Assembly: GCA_025266875.1 (NCBI GenBank)
Contig: JALLLT010000007.1
Location: forward strand, 1,178,001-1,242,000
DNA length: 64,000 nucleotides
Reading direction: 5' to 3'
Source of the DNA: Fennellomyces sp. T-0311
Taxonomy: Eukaryota > Mucoromycota > Mucoromycetes > Mucorales > Lichtheimiaceae
The notes under the pieces were generated by a model that was not told the DNA's origin, made no database searches, and saw nothing but the letters and a program-made list of their open reading frames with translations. Below, piece after piece: positions 11,916 to 23,576 of the stretch. A program made the position numbers and the translations under genes. Numbering within the stretch: the first letter of the stretch is position 1; every line of letters starts with the position of its first letter.

Positions 11916-12304
11916 TCAATCCTTTTCAGAATGGCGCTTGTCCACCAATCGATCCTTTCCTTGTTTGCGACCAATTGGTCGCTCGTTGGGGACGTCATCG
12001 TTGGATCTATTGCTGTTCTCGGAAGAACCAGCACGTCTACGCTCACGCGGTCTGGTTGCTCCGTCCCGTTGGATAATCGTATTGGGTTCAGTCCCTTTCA
12101 TTTTCTCCTTAAAGTCTGCATGGATTCGCGCCCAAAGCGTGTCCAATATATTCAGCCACGAGTAACACAGCTGCTTATGCTCGGCAATACTGAACTTCTT
12201 TCTGCGTTTCGTTTCACTTGTGCAGCGGGACGTACTGGTGTGTGGGTGGGCGTGGCAGTGGCAGTGACGACAGTGCCGTTTTCGGCAGTGTTTGGAGTGG
12301 ACAT
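11916..12304 (-). pseudogene. Small broken ORF with SANT/NAM-associated-like motif
   Basis: Reading from ATG at 12304, one frame gives MSTPNTAENGTVVTATATP. After a one-base shift near 12215 the sequence continues KKFSIAEHKQLCYSWLNI and LDTLWARIHADFKEK. It then runs into a charged tail (RPRERRRAGSSENSNRSND) ending at 11916. The middle block resembles Myb/SANT-like or NAM-associated proteins often carried by plant and fungal repeat families. The frame break and lack of a long continuous ORF suggest a remnant. Assignment is tentative. Confidence 0.35.
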
Positions 12305-12344
12305 TGTATTTGTAAAGGAAGTTATAAAAAGAATACTAAAAACC

Positions 12345-13080
12345 AATTCAACTCAAAAGCTCATGCGTATTTATAAGAAGCAAATGTCATTCTCTTTCTT
12401 CGAGTTATGATGAAAAGGAAACAACGGATCTTAGCAACATTTAAAATGGTGTATGGTGTCGAAAGTATTTCAACTACATTCAAAATACTCTTCTTTTGAC
12501 AGGAACTAACAACGAGTACGCATTGACGACAGGGCGATTTCGGACGAAAATTATAGGTTTGCCATATGGGCAAGCGAGACCATGCTCTTAAATCCACACT
12601 GCTCTGTGAGACTGTTTACTTGTCACGATTACCACCTATTTTATTAAGTAAGTGTTGGGTTCTTCTACTTGTGAAGGGCTAAAACTATGTACCAATTCTA
12701 CAGATTGGTGGTAACGATCACTTAGTGAACAAGTGTAAAAAATACAGTAAGGGTTTGAGAAAATATGCAAATGATAAATTGGGGATATTTTATATACAGG
12801 CTGTGGTTATACACAACAAGGAAAGGTATTCTACCGATGATTGGCTAACTGATAAAAATTGATCCGCTGTTCAACACCCAGCTCGCAAAATACGCATGAC
12901 CTCTGTATACCCATCGCTTATTTGAACATTGCATATAATCCTATTTGCAACTGAAGTTGGTACACCTATTGAAATGATGCACTTCTACAGTACTCTATTA
13001 AACATTATAGCTATATGGATGTCATGACCATGTCAAATTTGCTGCGCGCGATTTTTGCTTTCGATATTGGGCATATTCCG
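12345..13080. other. Intergenic, AT-rich
   Basis: No ORF with family character, no inverted repeats and no RNA gene seen between the SANT-like remnant and the tandem array. Confidence 0.4.
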
Positions 13081-13084
13081 ACGT

Positions 13085-13985
13085 TTAGCATCTGCGGCAA
13101 AGATTGGTGTGTCTGCCTGAGCTGCTAATGCTTTGCGATAAGGTATATGTAGCGGCAAAGATTGGTGTGTCTGCCTGAGCTTCTACATGCCGCCTTGTTG
13201 GAATATTCCCATGGAAGCCGAGATCAAGTTCTAAACAGGTATGAGCGACTCTTTTGCTTCCGTATGGCTTATGTATGTGATGTACTAACTTACCATACAT
13301 TGAATCTACTCTCGAATCAACCCTCAAGGGCCATGGTACGATCAAGAAGCGGGAATATTCCTACGTTCAGCAACTGCGGCAAAGATTGGTGTGTCTGCCT
13401 GAGCTGCTAATGCTTTGCGATAAGGTATATGTAGCGGCAAAGATTGGTGTGTCTGCCTGAGCTTCTACATGCCGCCTTGTTGGAATATTCCCATGGAAGC
13501 CGAGATCAAGTTCTAAACAGGTATGAGCGACTCTTTTGCTTCCGTATGGCTTATGTATGTGATGTACTAACTTACCATACATTGAATCTACTCTCGAATC
13601 AACCCTCAAGGGCCATGGTACGATCAAGAAGCGGGAATATTCCTACGTTCAGCAACTGCGGCAAAGAGTGGTGTGTCTGCCTGAGCTGCTAATGCTTTGC
13701 GATAAGGTATATGTAACGGCAAAGATTGGTGTGTCTGCCTGAGCTTCTACATGCCGCCTTGTTGGAATATTCCCATGGAAGCCGAGATCAATTCTAAACA
13801 GGTATGAGCGACTCTTTTGCTTCCGTATGGCTTATGTATGGATGTATTAACTGACTATACATTTAGAATCTACTCTCGAATCACTCCCCAAGGGCCATGT
13901 ACAATCAAGAAGCGGGAATATTCCTATGTTCAGCATCTGCGGTAAAGATTGGTGTGTCTGCCTGAGCTTCTACATTCTGCCTTAT
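13085..13985. repeat. Tandem array, 282-bp unit, about 3.2 copies
   Basis: Units start near 13085, 13367 and 13649, with a partial fourth from about 13926. The first two are nearly identical and the third has small indels and substitutions. Each unit also contains a shorter direct repeat, GCGGCAAAGATTGGTGTGTC, twice about 70 bp apart. Because 282 is divisible by three, an 86-codon minus-strand ORF (containing EAQADTPIFAA) recurs in each full unit. A GT-AG intron-like segment within the unit suggests the array arose by repeated duplication of an exon-plus-intron piece. No function is known. Confidence 0.9.
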
Positions 13986-15799
13986 TGGAATACATCCAGA
14001 ACGATATTTGTCTTGAAATTTACGCGAAGTTGGTAAGCACGCAATCTGGGTACAACTTCTGATGATCCATAGACACCTTATACGATAAGATGGATGAGCT
14101 TCTAGCAAGGCGAATGGCATCTTCAATTTAAAAATAGTATTTCCAATGTTAATCCACTGTATTAATACATTATCACGATTATTCTTACTTAATGGTCGAT
14201 ACAATGACGGTGCTTACATTGGTAATACGACTACAGTCTGGATGGAAAGGGGTATTATGACACAAATCGGCTCCTACGTATAATATGTACAAATGGAAGT
14301 TAGATGCACGGCAAAACGGGGCAGCTAAGAGAGAATTGCAAAGGATAGCATGGGAACGAGTAAGGTTACGTGTGGATGAGATTGTTGATGTGGCTCTTCG
14401 AGCTGATGACGGAGGTTGATTTGCAGCGTTAATGGATCTAGAGATTCCTAATAATACTTTTTTTATAACCATTCCTCTCTCGGTGCAATTTATTTGCATG
14501 GCAGCTTTTTGACACTTAACGAGAATCATATTTTCCAAGTAATTGGGTCAACAACAAATTGGAGACTGTAATATAGAAACGCCTCCATCAAGATGTAACT
14601 CATGGCTTTTATAGGCAGCGTTGAAAATGAATCGGGAGTGAATAGACGATTTATTATGGTACTATGGACGCAATACTAATGTATTTCACGAACCGGGTGT
14701 CAGTACGTAGGTATCAGGATCTGTAATACTGAGCAAGCGATCTTCCTTTATTAATATCATTTTTTAAATTATTGCGCTGCAAATTCTGTGCTTCGAAAAC
14801 TGCTACCTTTTTTCCTCATCATTGTGTTTGCGGCACATATATCTGACTAATACCTCAAACAACGGTACCCCAGACAAAGACAAAATGTCAGTCATTAGGA
14901 AAACTACAGAATAGTTTGGTATACTCCCCGATATGCCTAAGCAATTTTAAACTACCACACATGCTACGTAATATACGAATTTTTGGCCACACTTGAGCAG
15001 TTTCCAAATTTGATATCTCTTGCGATATATAAAGTATACAATAAAACGAATATCCTTTGCTCTGTATATTACTGTATATACGTTAATGTATAGCCCAAAC
15101 CTCCTGTAAATTGTATTCTTGTCGTTGAGATTCGTATCTGAAATTTTTAAAGTGTAGGACAGCCTTTTTCAGTTATAGATAGCATGGTAAGGAGTTCTGT
15201 AGGAAAAACAGTTGGTCCTTCAAATGTACTGAGAAACTCAAACCATTATATACGAAAGCGTGCCTCATAATGGCTTGTTACGTGGTAAAAGTAGCGGGCT
15301 GATATTGAAAGTATGCTTCTGAAGAATGGAGCAATGACAAGTGACATATGATGACCTTGTATTTGTTGCTACATGTGACGAGACTTCATTTGTCTACGTT
15401 GAACAGTTTCCAAGCTTAAACAGAAACAAGGACAATCGTACCGGCGTAAATGAATCTATTTCGTGGTATCAGAGTTATCATACCCAATGCACCTGACAAT
15501 AGCCAATATAGTATCTAGAAAGGTTAACCTGCACCGGAAAGAAAAAACACATGTAACCCGTGGGTCTAAAGCGTGGATAGTGGTAATTTTTGCCATTATT
15601 AAGGCAGTCTTTAGCCCGATGCCTTACATAAAAGCACTTCAAGTTACATTTTCGCATTTAGTGCTGATAGGATTGATATTTAAATACCTATATAAATATT
15701 TCGCTGAGACATCATTAAGTATCGTGCGCACGTATATAAAGAGCTAGAGTACTTGAAACGAAAAGCGTTTAGATAAACAAATTTAAAAAATGATGAGTA
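13986..15799. other. Intergenic, degenerate sequence
   Basis: Minus-strand ORFs at 14204-13905 and 14538-14185 carry weakly protein-like stretches (NVLIQWINIGNTIF; FHLYILYVGADLCHNTPF) but lack start, domain or consistent exons. From 14540 to 15780 I see only AT-rich sequence with short ORFs. Confidence 0.4.
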
Positions 15800-17986
15800 T
15801 CACTTGATACATTCTACCAAATAGAGGCTTTCTTTAACGTTTAGGAGTTCTCTTGCGTGGGCAATAGCACTTGGGCTTATCAGACGACAATTCATGATAT
15901 GCAGTACTGACAGACTTGTTACCATTGAAGCGTCTGCAATTACACGTAGCCCATCATCGGTGATAAGGTTTAGGGAGCAAAGGCCAAGCAGTTGAAGTCG
16001 GGGTAAAGCGTAAACCAGGTCAAGGACTGTTCGATCTGTCACTCCATCTAATTCGTTAATGGAAAAGGTGGTAATGTGATTATCGCTGCTAACTTTTGCT
16101 GCTAGTAATTCAAGTACGCCACCCGTAATGGAGCTGCAATTAGTAATACACAATCTGCTTAAGCTCGTGATGTTCACCAAGGTAATTAGCATATCAGTGT
16201 CAAGAACATTAATGTTTGAGAGCTCCATAAAACGTAATCCTGACTTGTATTCGTGGGTCATTAATCCATTGAAGAGCCTTGAAAGTCCCATATGAGTGAG
16301 GTTTTCGCACTCTACGGTGAGTTGAATTCGAGTTAGTTTTGGCAGCTCTTTGAACGTTTGAAAAATTGACTTGTCCGTGGATCTGCAACGAATTAAAGCA
16401 CCCTCTTCAAACGTCGAGTCATCATAAATGTGATCTGCCGGACGGTCAGACCGTGGGTGATTCAAATGGTGATGTATGATCAAGCACTGGGAGATCAACG
16501 CCTTCACCGGCAGTACCAACTTTGGTGCTCGTGTTATTACGGTACGTATGTTTGAGTCTCAGCTCCTTGAGAGTATGATGGTTCCGGGTAATAATTTCCG
16601 TAATGTCGTCGGTGTAAATATCCGTAATATCGATATTTATATATTGTAAGCACATGGGCATATCATCTCGAATCGTATGGCTGGGAACTGTTTCACACTG
16701 ATAATTATTACCAATTGACAGCCAACGAAGATTGGGACAGAGTTTGGTGATGGCTCGTAGATCACGTGGTCCACATTCGCTTATATGCAGCTGCACAAGT
16801 CGAGGAAATCCAGGAAGAAGAAGTTCATGGAAAAGCGTGTCTTTTTGACGAGAAGTGACATAGATATTGTGAAGCTCCAAGTGAGTGACCAACGAAGGTT
16901 CTAGTGGTGTACGAACTTCATAAGGAGCAAAGAATCCAAGATCATTCGTATCATATTCCAAGTATTTGAGATGAGGTGATAATTCCAAAAATTCACGAAG
17001 AGGTGTAAGGCGTCCATTTTCAGTAAACGTGGTGATCGATAAGCCCGTCAATTTGACACGCTCGACAATTTCGTAGTAATAGGAAAGATCAGGACCAGGA
17101 CCTCCATTAAGATCCAAATCTAATTCTTAAGGTTAGCGCATGAAATCGTCACCATCGCCTATTATTTATAAATACCAATATCAATAAGGTTTACGAAATC
17201 TCCATCCGTAATAGCTGTTAGCAAATCATCTATGAGGTACAGTTCGTTGGCCGCATAGTATCCAGTAAACTTGATCTTTTGCACGAATGACTTGAATTTT
17301 TGAATTGCAGCCACATCAATGCTACGATCACAGCTACTGACAGTGACAACGCGCCATGCCTGATAGCATTGTTGAACACGTTCCTTCCAACCCTTGGAAA
17401 CATCCATGCAGTTCATGAGATCACATGTAGTGAGATTCTGTAGAATGTTTGGTACAATTTCTGGTGGAGCTTGCATTATAAAGTCGCATCGACGCATTAG
17501 GGCGGATTGCTGCTGAATGTTGATCTTGTGCTCAACCAGGATCTGTATATCGCTTGCTGAAACATAAGCCATACCTTGGTTGTACACCTCCATTGCTCGT
17601 TTCGCATTGCCTTGCATCTCATACAGCTTTCCGGAGCGCAGATATCCTGACAACAATGCTGGCTGCAAACAAATAATCATGACGGCAACCTGCTGTGCTT
17701 TCTGAAGCTGACATGCTTGAACGTAGTCGTGTAACGCTTGTTCAAAAATGGACTGTGCATCCCCAACGGCAGTTCGCAGTAAATCCAGTCCGTCTTGCTG
17801 GCAGACGTTCTGAAAACCTTGGCAATACGTTCGGCATGCTTTAGCGAATTCGCTACGGACAAGGTGGACTTGTGCCGCCCGTTGGTATCCATAGTAAGCT
17901 CCTGGTGCATATATCTGCATCTCTTGGGCTGCATCTTGTGCACCGTCATATTCCCTGTTTGCAATATGAGTGTGTAGCTTGGTATC
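15800..17986 (-). CDS. F-box protein with N-terminal TPR and C-terminal LRR (1)
   Basis: Probable SCF substrate receptor. Exons 17986-17176, 17125-16517 and 16434-15800 keep one frame across introns of 50 and 82 nt. The N-terminal part is TPR-like helical repeats (GYLRSGKLYEMQGNAKRAME). Next is an F-box (FIMQAPPEIVPNILQNLTTC...). LRRs fill the rest (LVQLHISECGPRDLRAITKL, LSRLCITNCSSITGG, LLGLCSLNLITDDGLRVI). From the Met at 17920 the product is 662 aa, almost the size of the neighbouring paralogue (663 aa). The frame remains open upstream to a TAG at 17987-17989, and in-frame ORF continues beyond it to an ATG at 18172. So the gene either starts at 17920, has an unseen first exon, or carries a nonsense mutation. 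Tandem with the next F-box gene. Confidence 0.8.
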
Positions 17987-18172
17987 CTATTGCTTAATAT
18001 GCTCGAATGAACCGACTTCTCCATCAGTAGATAATGGTGAATCAGTGATAATACAACTTTTATGTCTTCCCAGCATCGGATGTCCATCAATGTCGAGCCG
18101 GTTGCCATTTTGCTTCTTCAGAAACCGAGATTTTTTGAGCTGCGATAATGCCTTTTGAGTTATGGGAAGCAT

Positions 18173-18524
18173 GGTAAGATATAGAATAGGAAAAAAATTA
18201 GCGTATCATTTCCAAACATTATATTATCAAAGGCTATGACTCATCTTTACTCGTAGTAAGATGGAAGTGCCATAGCCGCACATGACCTTTTTATTGGAAT
18301 ATTTTTTTTGTGTGACATGCTGCCGACCGAGTAATAACATGGTGAAAGGCTTCCAAGTCTTCCTATATATGCATTCAAAAGACAATCCATCATAGAAAGT
18401 GTCAGTTATGATTCTTAGGCACATGCTAAACGTAAATAGAGAAAGCGCATAATTGCATAGCAATAGGTATGTTGTACGCGAATTTTAGTTCATTGATATG
18501 GTGCGCATTGAAATGAAGTATTCT
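18173..18524. other. Short intergenic between the two F-box/TPR/LRR genes
   Basis: Holds the 5' flank of one gene and the 3' flank of the other. No distinct element recognised. Confidence 0.4.
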
Positions 18525-20577
18525 TCATGTAAATTGGTAATAGTCGATCATACTAAATGCTGGAATATTGTCATGCAACACTTTCCATCCATTCTGAGTT
18601 AAACCATGGACATCAAACAAAACCAATAGCTCAAGACTTTTACTAGTCGCCAGTACCTGGGCCGCCTCGTCCGTGAATACAACTTCTCCTATATGAAGGC
18701 TTGACAGTCGCGGCAATTTGGAAACTGATGTTGCGAATGACAGTGCGTTGTTGTCATACACACGACCTGGTCCTCTTATCTCCAACCTTTCCAGACTTCT
18801 CACATTCCCCGCTGCTTCCAATATGTCACCATCCAGCCCATCGCACCAGTAAATAATCAGTTTTCGCAACATTGAGCCATCGCCACGCATCGCATGCTGG
18901 TCCAACAATCGCTTGAATGCGGAACCACGGATACCAAGATAAGTCAATTTTAGACAGGAAAGATTGGACATTTCGGCTATGGCATTGAATATGCGGTCCG
19001 CATCCAAGGCCACGACCCCATCACCATCCTGTCGCGTATTCTCCATTTCCAATGTCTCAACGGACGGACATGCACGTAAAATCTCGGGTAAATGTTCGCA
19101 GAAGGCTCGATTGTACGATGTGTTGATGTGCAAGTAAGTCATTCCGGTAAAGATAAAAGACGATAGCGGCCGCCAATTTCTTTGATTGCCCTCATCGCGG
19201 GCAGGCATAAGTTTCATAGCTTGAAGTGCGTCATGGCAGCTGACTAGTCGCGGCAATAGAGGCTCTGCGGATCGAATATTGTAAAGAGATAGGTGATGCA
19301 GTCTCTCGCCCCATTTGGTTCTGGCAATATTCATGAATGGCCCTATGATCGGAAACGTTTGTACGGATATTACAGCTAACTCAGGACAATGGTGTTCCAG
19401 AACCGATAGAAAATCCCCTCCGATTTCCTTGGAATGGATTTCCAAATTACGTAGCCTAGGTGAGTGCTGAAATAACGGCTTGAAATTTGAAATAGTAGCG
19501 ATCGGCACGAGTGTCCATATTTTTACTGCGGTAAGTAAGGTGTCATGGGATAGCGACACTACATCGGAGCACTCAGTAATTGATCCAACGCCGAGAAAGA
19601 TAGACGTAAGCTTTTGACATATGGATAGGATCCTTCCCATTGATATACCAGCGATCGCTGAGGAGTCCAGTTTGAGCTCGGTCAACGTCTGAGCTACGAA
19701 TGGTAATCCACTATTCACAGAGTGGCTGATGTCAAAGTCGCCGTTATCTATCAAGCCGTTATTCTCTTCCTCTTTAAAAAGTTATCTGGTGGTAATCATA
19801 ATACTTACGCGCGGTATAATACGCTATAAGCGTATGAAGACGAGAAAAATCGTACTTTGCAAAGTTGTCAAACAATTGTGCAACCTTCTGTGGATCAGCA
19901 TACGTGTCTATCGTTTCAATGTGTTTGGATATCGTTGGCAACAGGTTGACCGCACGCGTACTGCGCCAAAAATTCGTTCCCAACGTAACCATGACGCGCC
20001 ATGACTCAGGACATTCCAGAACCTTGCTACGCCATGTGCGACAGGTGTCCATACATGTATTCACCGCATCCACATCAAGATATGAGAGAATCTTGCATAG
20101 AACATCGTACGGTGCTTGAGCAATAAAGTCGATCCGACGCTGTGCTTTTGCCTTGACGATTGCAATGTGTTGAGTCAACAGCGCTTGGTGATCATCCAAA
20201 GCACATATTTGAAGCCCTTGACTGAGTATGTCGATGGCCTTCTGCTGGTTCCCTCGGATCGAATGGATCTTTCCTGCACGGAGATAAGCGTCGACATTAT
20301 TTGAATCATATTCGATAAGCAGCAGGGCGTCTTCCAATTCGTTTTTGAGACTGGCTTTTCTCTCCCAAGCTGATGCTCTCAGTTCCAGTGCTCTGGCAGC
20401 TATACTGGAAGAGCAGCGAATCAACAACCTAGAGGCGCTGCTGATTGCTTGATCATATTGCTCATCTGCTAACGCCTTGGCAATGATTGTCAATTGGCGT
20501 TCGATGAGAGGATCTGCAGCTGCATCAAGATCTTGGTGCAGCGTGCCATTTTCAAAATTTGATTGATCGGTGACCAT
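18525..20577 (-). CDS. F-box protein with N-terminal TPR and C-terminal LRR (2)
   Basis: Two exons, 20577-19809 and 19747-18525, joined by a 61-nt GT-AG intron, give 663 residues. The first about 150 residues form TPR-like repeats (ADEQYDQAISSASRLL, VDAYLRAGKIHSIRGNQQKA). The F-box follows at about 150-200 (FIAQAPYDVLCKILSYLD...TCRTWRSKV). LRRs run to the end (LVLFDVHGLTQNGWKVL). Same architecture as the gene at 15.8-18.0 kb, to which it is paralogous but well diverged. Expected to act as a substrate adaptor of an SCF ubiquitin ligase (family knowledge); substrates unknown. The start is the first ATG of the open frame. Confidence 0.88.
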
Positions 20578-20897
20578 GCCTCAGAGAAGGCGCAGCGAAC
20601 CTGGACCTGGATTATCATCTAGTTACACCAAAAATTCAGGATGACAATGCGGTTGCTTTGGTTAGGCATGTTACTATGGATGCAACCTTCCATAAAGATT
20701 CTCACAAATCTGTTTACATGCATTTTTTTTCTCTTCTTTCAAAACAAGTTTTCTCATCATTCTAGGAAGTCTTCAAAGAACCTTGCCAACCATGAAACAA
20801 AGGCAAAATGTTCATCCGTGAATCAAGCTAAAAACAGGTTGCGGGGGAACCTATCTATGTATTTCCTTTTCATATTAAAAAAAAAAACTAATGTAAC

Positions 20898-21569
20898 ATG
20901 AATCCGAATGGGATCCGTCGCTCGTTCCATTCCACAGCAAGCGCATTACGACGGAAGAATCATTACGACGTACTGAATGTAAAGCACAATGCCGACAAAC
21001 GAGCCATCAAAAAGCAATACTATCGACTTTCGAAACAATTCCATCCTGATCTCAATCCGAACAATCCCGAAGCACATGCCATGTTTCTCCAAGTCAACGA
21101 AGCCTATGCCGTGCTAGGCAATGAAGCAAGTCGACGCGAGTACGATTCGGACATGGATCACAATGGATCCACCACGAATGCGGCTGCAGTATACAAGGCA
21201 GCGTGGCGAACAGGCCCGTCGGCGTCATGGCATGGGCGTGCTAAACGAGCAAGGGCTACAGGATCATCCAGTGCACGTGCTCAGTATGAAGGAATGAAGG
21301 GTGCACAGACGGGAAGCACGTTCAATTACAGGGAACATTATGCACGTCATTACGAGGCTGAAGAAGTGCGGCGTAAGCAACGTGTTTCTCAAGCAGCCGA
21401 ACGACGGAGGAACGCTGGGATGGATGACGAGAATTCATCGCATCATAGCAAAATGGATACCGTCTGGTCTCGACTTTGGCGTCTGGGTGTGGTGTTGATC
21501 GGTATCACGTATGCGCATCGGAAATGGAAGGAACAAACACATGAAAAAGAACTAGCTCGTCAGCGTTAG
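20898..21569 (+). CDS. Mitochondrial-type J-domain protein
   Basis: J-domain co-chaperones stimulate Hsp70 ATPase. This single-exon ORF of 223 residues begins with a basic, Ser-rich leader (RRSFHSTASALRRK) typical of mitochondrial presequences. The J-domain follows at about 23-87 (NHYDVLNVKHNADKRAIKKQ), with the essential HPD tripeptide in QFHPDLNP. A Ser/Ala-rich and basic middle leads to one hydrophobic segment near residues 193-208 (LWRLGVVLIGITYAH), then a charged tail. No Gly/Phe or zinc-finger region, so it is a class III (type C) J-protein, probably membrane anchored in mitochondria. Exact orthologue not assigned. Confidence 0.87.
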   Translation: MNPNGIRRSFHSTASALRRKNHYDVLNVKHNADKRAIKKQYYRLSKQFHPDLNPNNPEAHAMFLQVNEAYAVLGNEASRREYDSDMDHNGSTTNAAAVYKAAWRTGPSASWHGRAKRARATGSSSARAQYEGMKGAQTGSTFNYREHYARHYEAEEVRRKQRVSQAAERRRNAGMDDENSSHHSKMDTVWSRLWRLGVVLIGITYAHRKWKEQTHEKELARQR

Positions 21570-23576
21570 ATTCTACTGTAGATATTTTTATACACCTCAT
21601 CTTTAGACATTATATATTCCCTGCTCTTTCTTCTTGTTGAATTCTCATATAAATCATACCATATTTCCTATTTACCCAAGACTCATTGTGATTCGCTGGT
21701 CAAATGGATGTATTGCACCTATGACAGAAGAGGCACATAATGGCCGAAGGCAGTGACAGTCGAGATATCAAACATGGAGCAGTAGTGGGATCGATTCTTT
21801 CTGGCGAACGTGATAATCGGACATCATATGGTAGTTATTTTCATTTTTTTTTTGGCACGTTTCTTTAACATATTTCAAAACATCAGTACGTCTTAAGATA
21901 GCTGGTTGGGTTCCGTTGAAGTAATTATAGTTTGATAAAAGGATAGAATTACATTGATAGCTTCCGTACCAAGATCCTGATCCTCAATTCGTCCATGACA
22001 TATTCCACCGCTATCTATGTGTTGTGATATATGAGTCTGGCTATTGACGAGGAGCAAGCCAAACAGTGGTGTATTTGCATGTTCAAGATTGCTCAGCCGT
22101 TTTCACCGGTATTGGTACTTTATTGCCGACCACGAACAATTCAATTCAATCCATCAACCTCGCTGTTTGAACAGAGAGACTTCAAAGTACATAGTTTGAC
22201 AAACATATGTAGTCCATAGATTAGATAGTATCGAAATTGACTCACCCATGAAGGCTCGAAGAGTACCATCGCCGACATTGTTGGTGGCTGATCAAATTTA
22301 GAGACGATACTGAAATCAGAACGTACACTACTGGATTGGCAATATCACCCAAGATCACCAGTACTCAGGATTCAGATGTAGACCATACTTCTCTGATTAT
22401 CATTTGGTAATGAAGAGTTAAGTAATCCTATGAATTGTTCAGAACGTACAATCTAGAGATTTATTGTAGCGTCAGATACTGTAGATGATGCTGTTTCGAG
22501 GCTTTTGTAATAGCGGTAGACAATTTTTCTCTTTATGGAGTCATGAATAGCAATACAAATCAAACATTCAAAAAGTGTCGAGCGCATTACATGTTGATTA
22601 TAAAAGGGATACTCAAGTTACGCTTAGTATGGGATTTGACAGCGGAGCAGCCGCAATCGATGTGGGAATACCTGTATCTTCCCCCAGCAGTTATTACGCT
22701 ACGGTGCATGATGTGCATATCTGTATAAAGCGATAGGTACATGAATCTCATGATGATCATTTGTTATTGATAACACGACGCCAAGACGGCCGATGCATAG
22801 ATGTAAACCAAATGACTTGCATCCGAGTTTTCGAGAGAGCAATTTTTTTTATCGCAGATTGATAGATAACATCATCTGCATTGCCACACTCTAACAAACA
22901 TGATGGTCAATCAAAAACTCAATCACATGCTTTAGTATGCTCCCTGGGGATTATTCATATAATATGCAAGGCTACATAAAAATAAACTATGGGGTTTGAT
23001 GTTTCAGAGTAATTGAGCCCCTGCGACCGAACCCCTTTGATTTCTCGTGTCTCTGTAACAATAGGTACATTGTCACTGAGACATAACGCACTGAAGACTT
23101 TAGGGTTTTAGCAGCGGGGAAAAGTTAACTTGGTTGATCTATTCTTGGTCGGCAGTAAATGTTTGTGTATACAAAACTGTAATGCATCCAATTGTTGACT
23201 GATCGGATCGTCTTTATATATATATATATATATTTAGATACGTCTGCAGTCCTCCTTTTTCGGAATATCGCGTGTCTGACGTCCATTTTGGCAGTGGCTC
23301 CTGGGTGAAGTGATCAGTCGAGAAGTTGCATGTGGCACCGGTATATAAAAAAAACTGAAAGGGGCAGTGTGTTTGTGTAAAAAAAAATTGTCCGATAATG
23401 GTATTTTTATCGAATTATAGTATTCGAAAGGAACGTTCATAGAGTCAATAAAAAGAAATACTTTATTCAGAAAGAAACACGCACATAGCTACTTGAACAA
23501 AGGATATAATTAAAGATTGTGTGAGGGTAAATGCTACAGGCATCATAAAAAGGTCTACTACATTACACAAGTTAAC
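21570..23576. other. Long intergenic stretch, no supportable gene
   Basis: Short ORFs (for example 22031-22219 plus) do not join into a convincing gene. The phrase GFDSGAAAIDVGIPVSS near 22630-22690 looks protein-like but is isolated between stops. A (TA)n run lies at 23215-23233. Confidence 0.4.
23215..23233. repeat. (TA)n microsatellite
   Basis: Nine to ten TA units in intergenic DNA downstream of the chitin deacetylase gene. Confidence 0.9.

Noticed and set aside
22031..22728. Protein-like fragments suggesting a degenerate gene
   Set aside because: Fragments lie in different frames with frequent stops, and I could not match them to a family.
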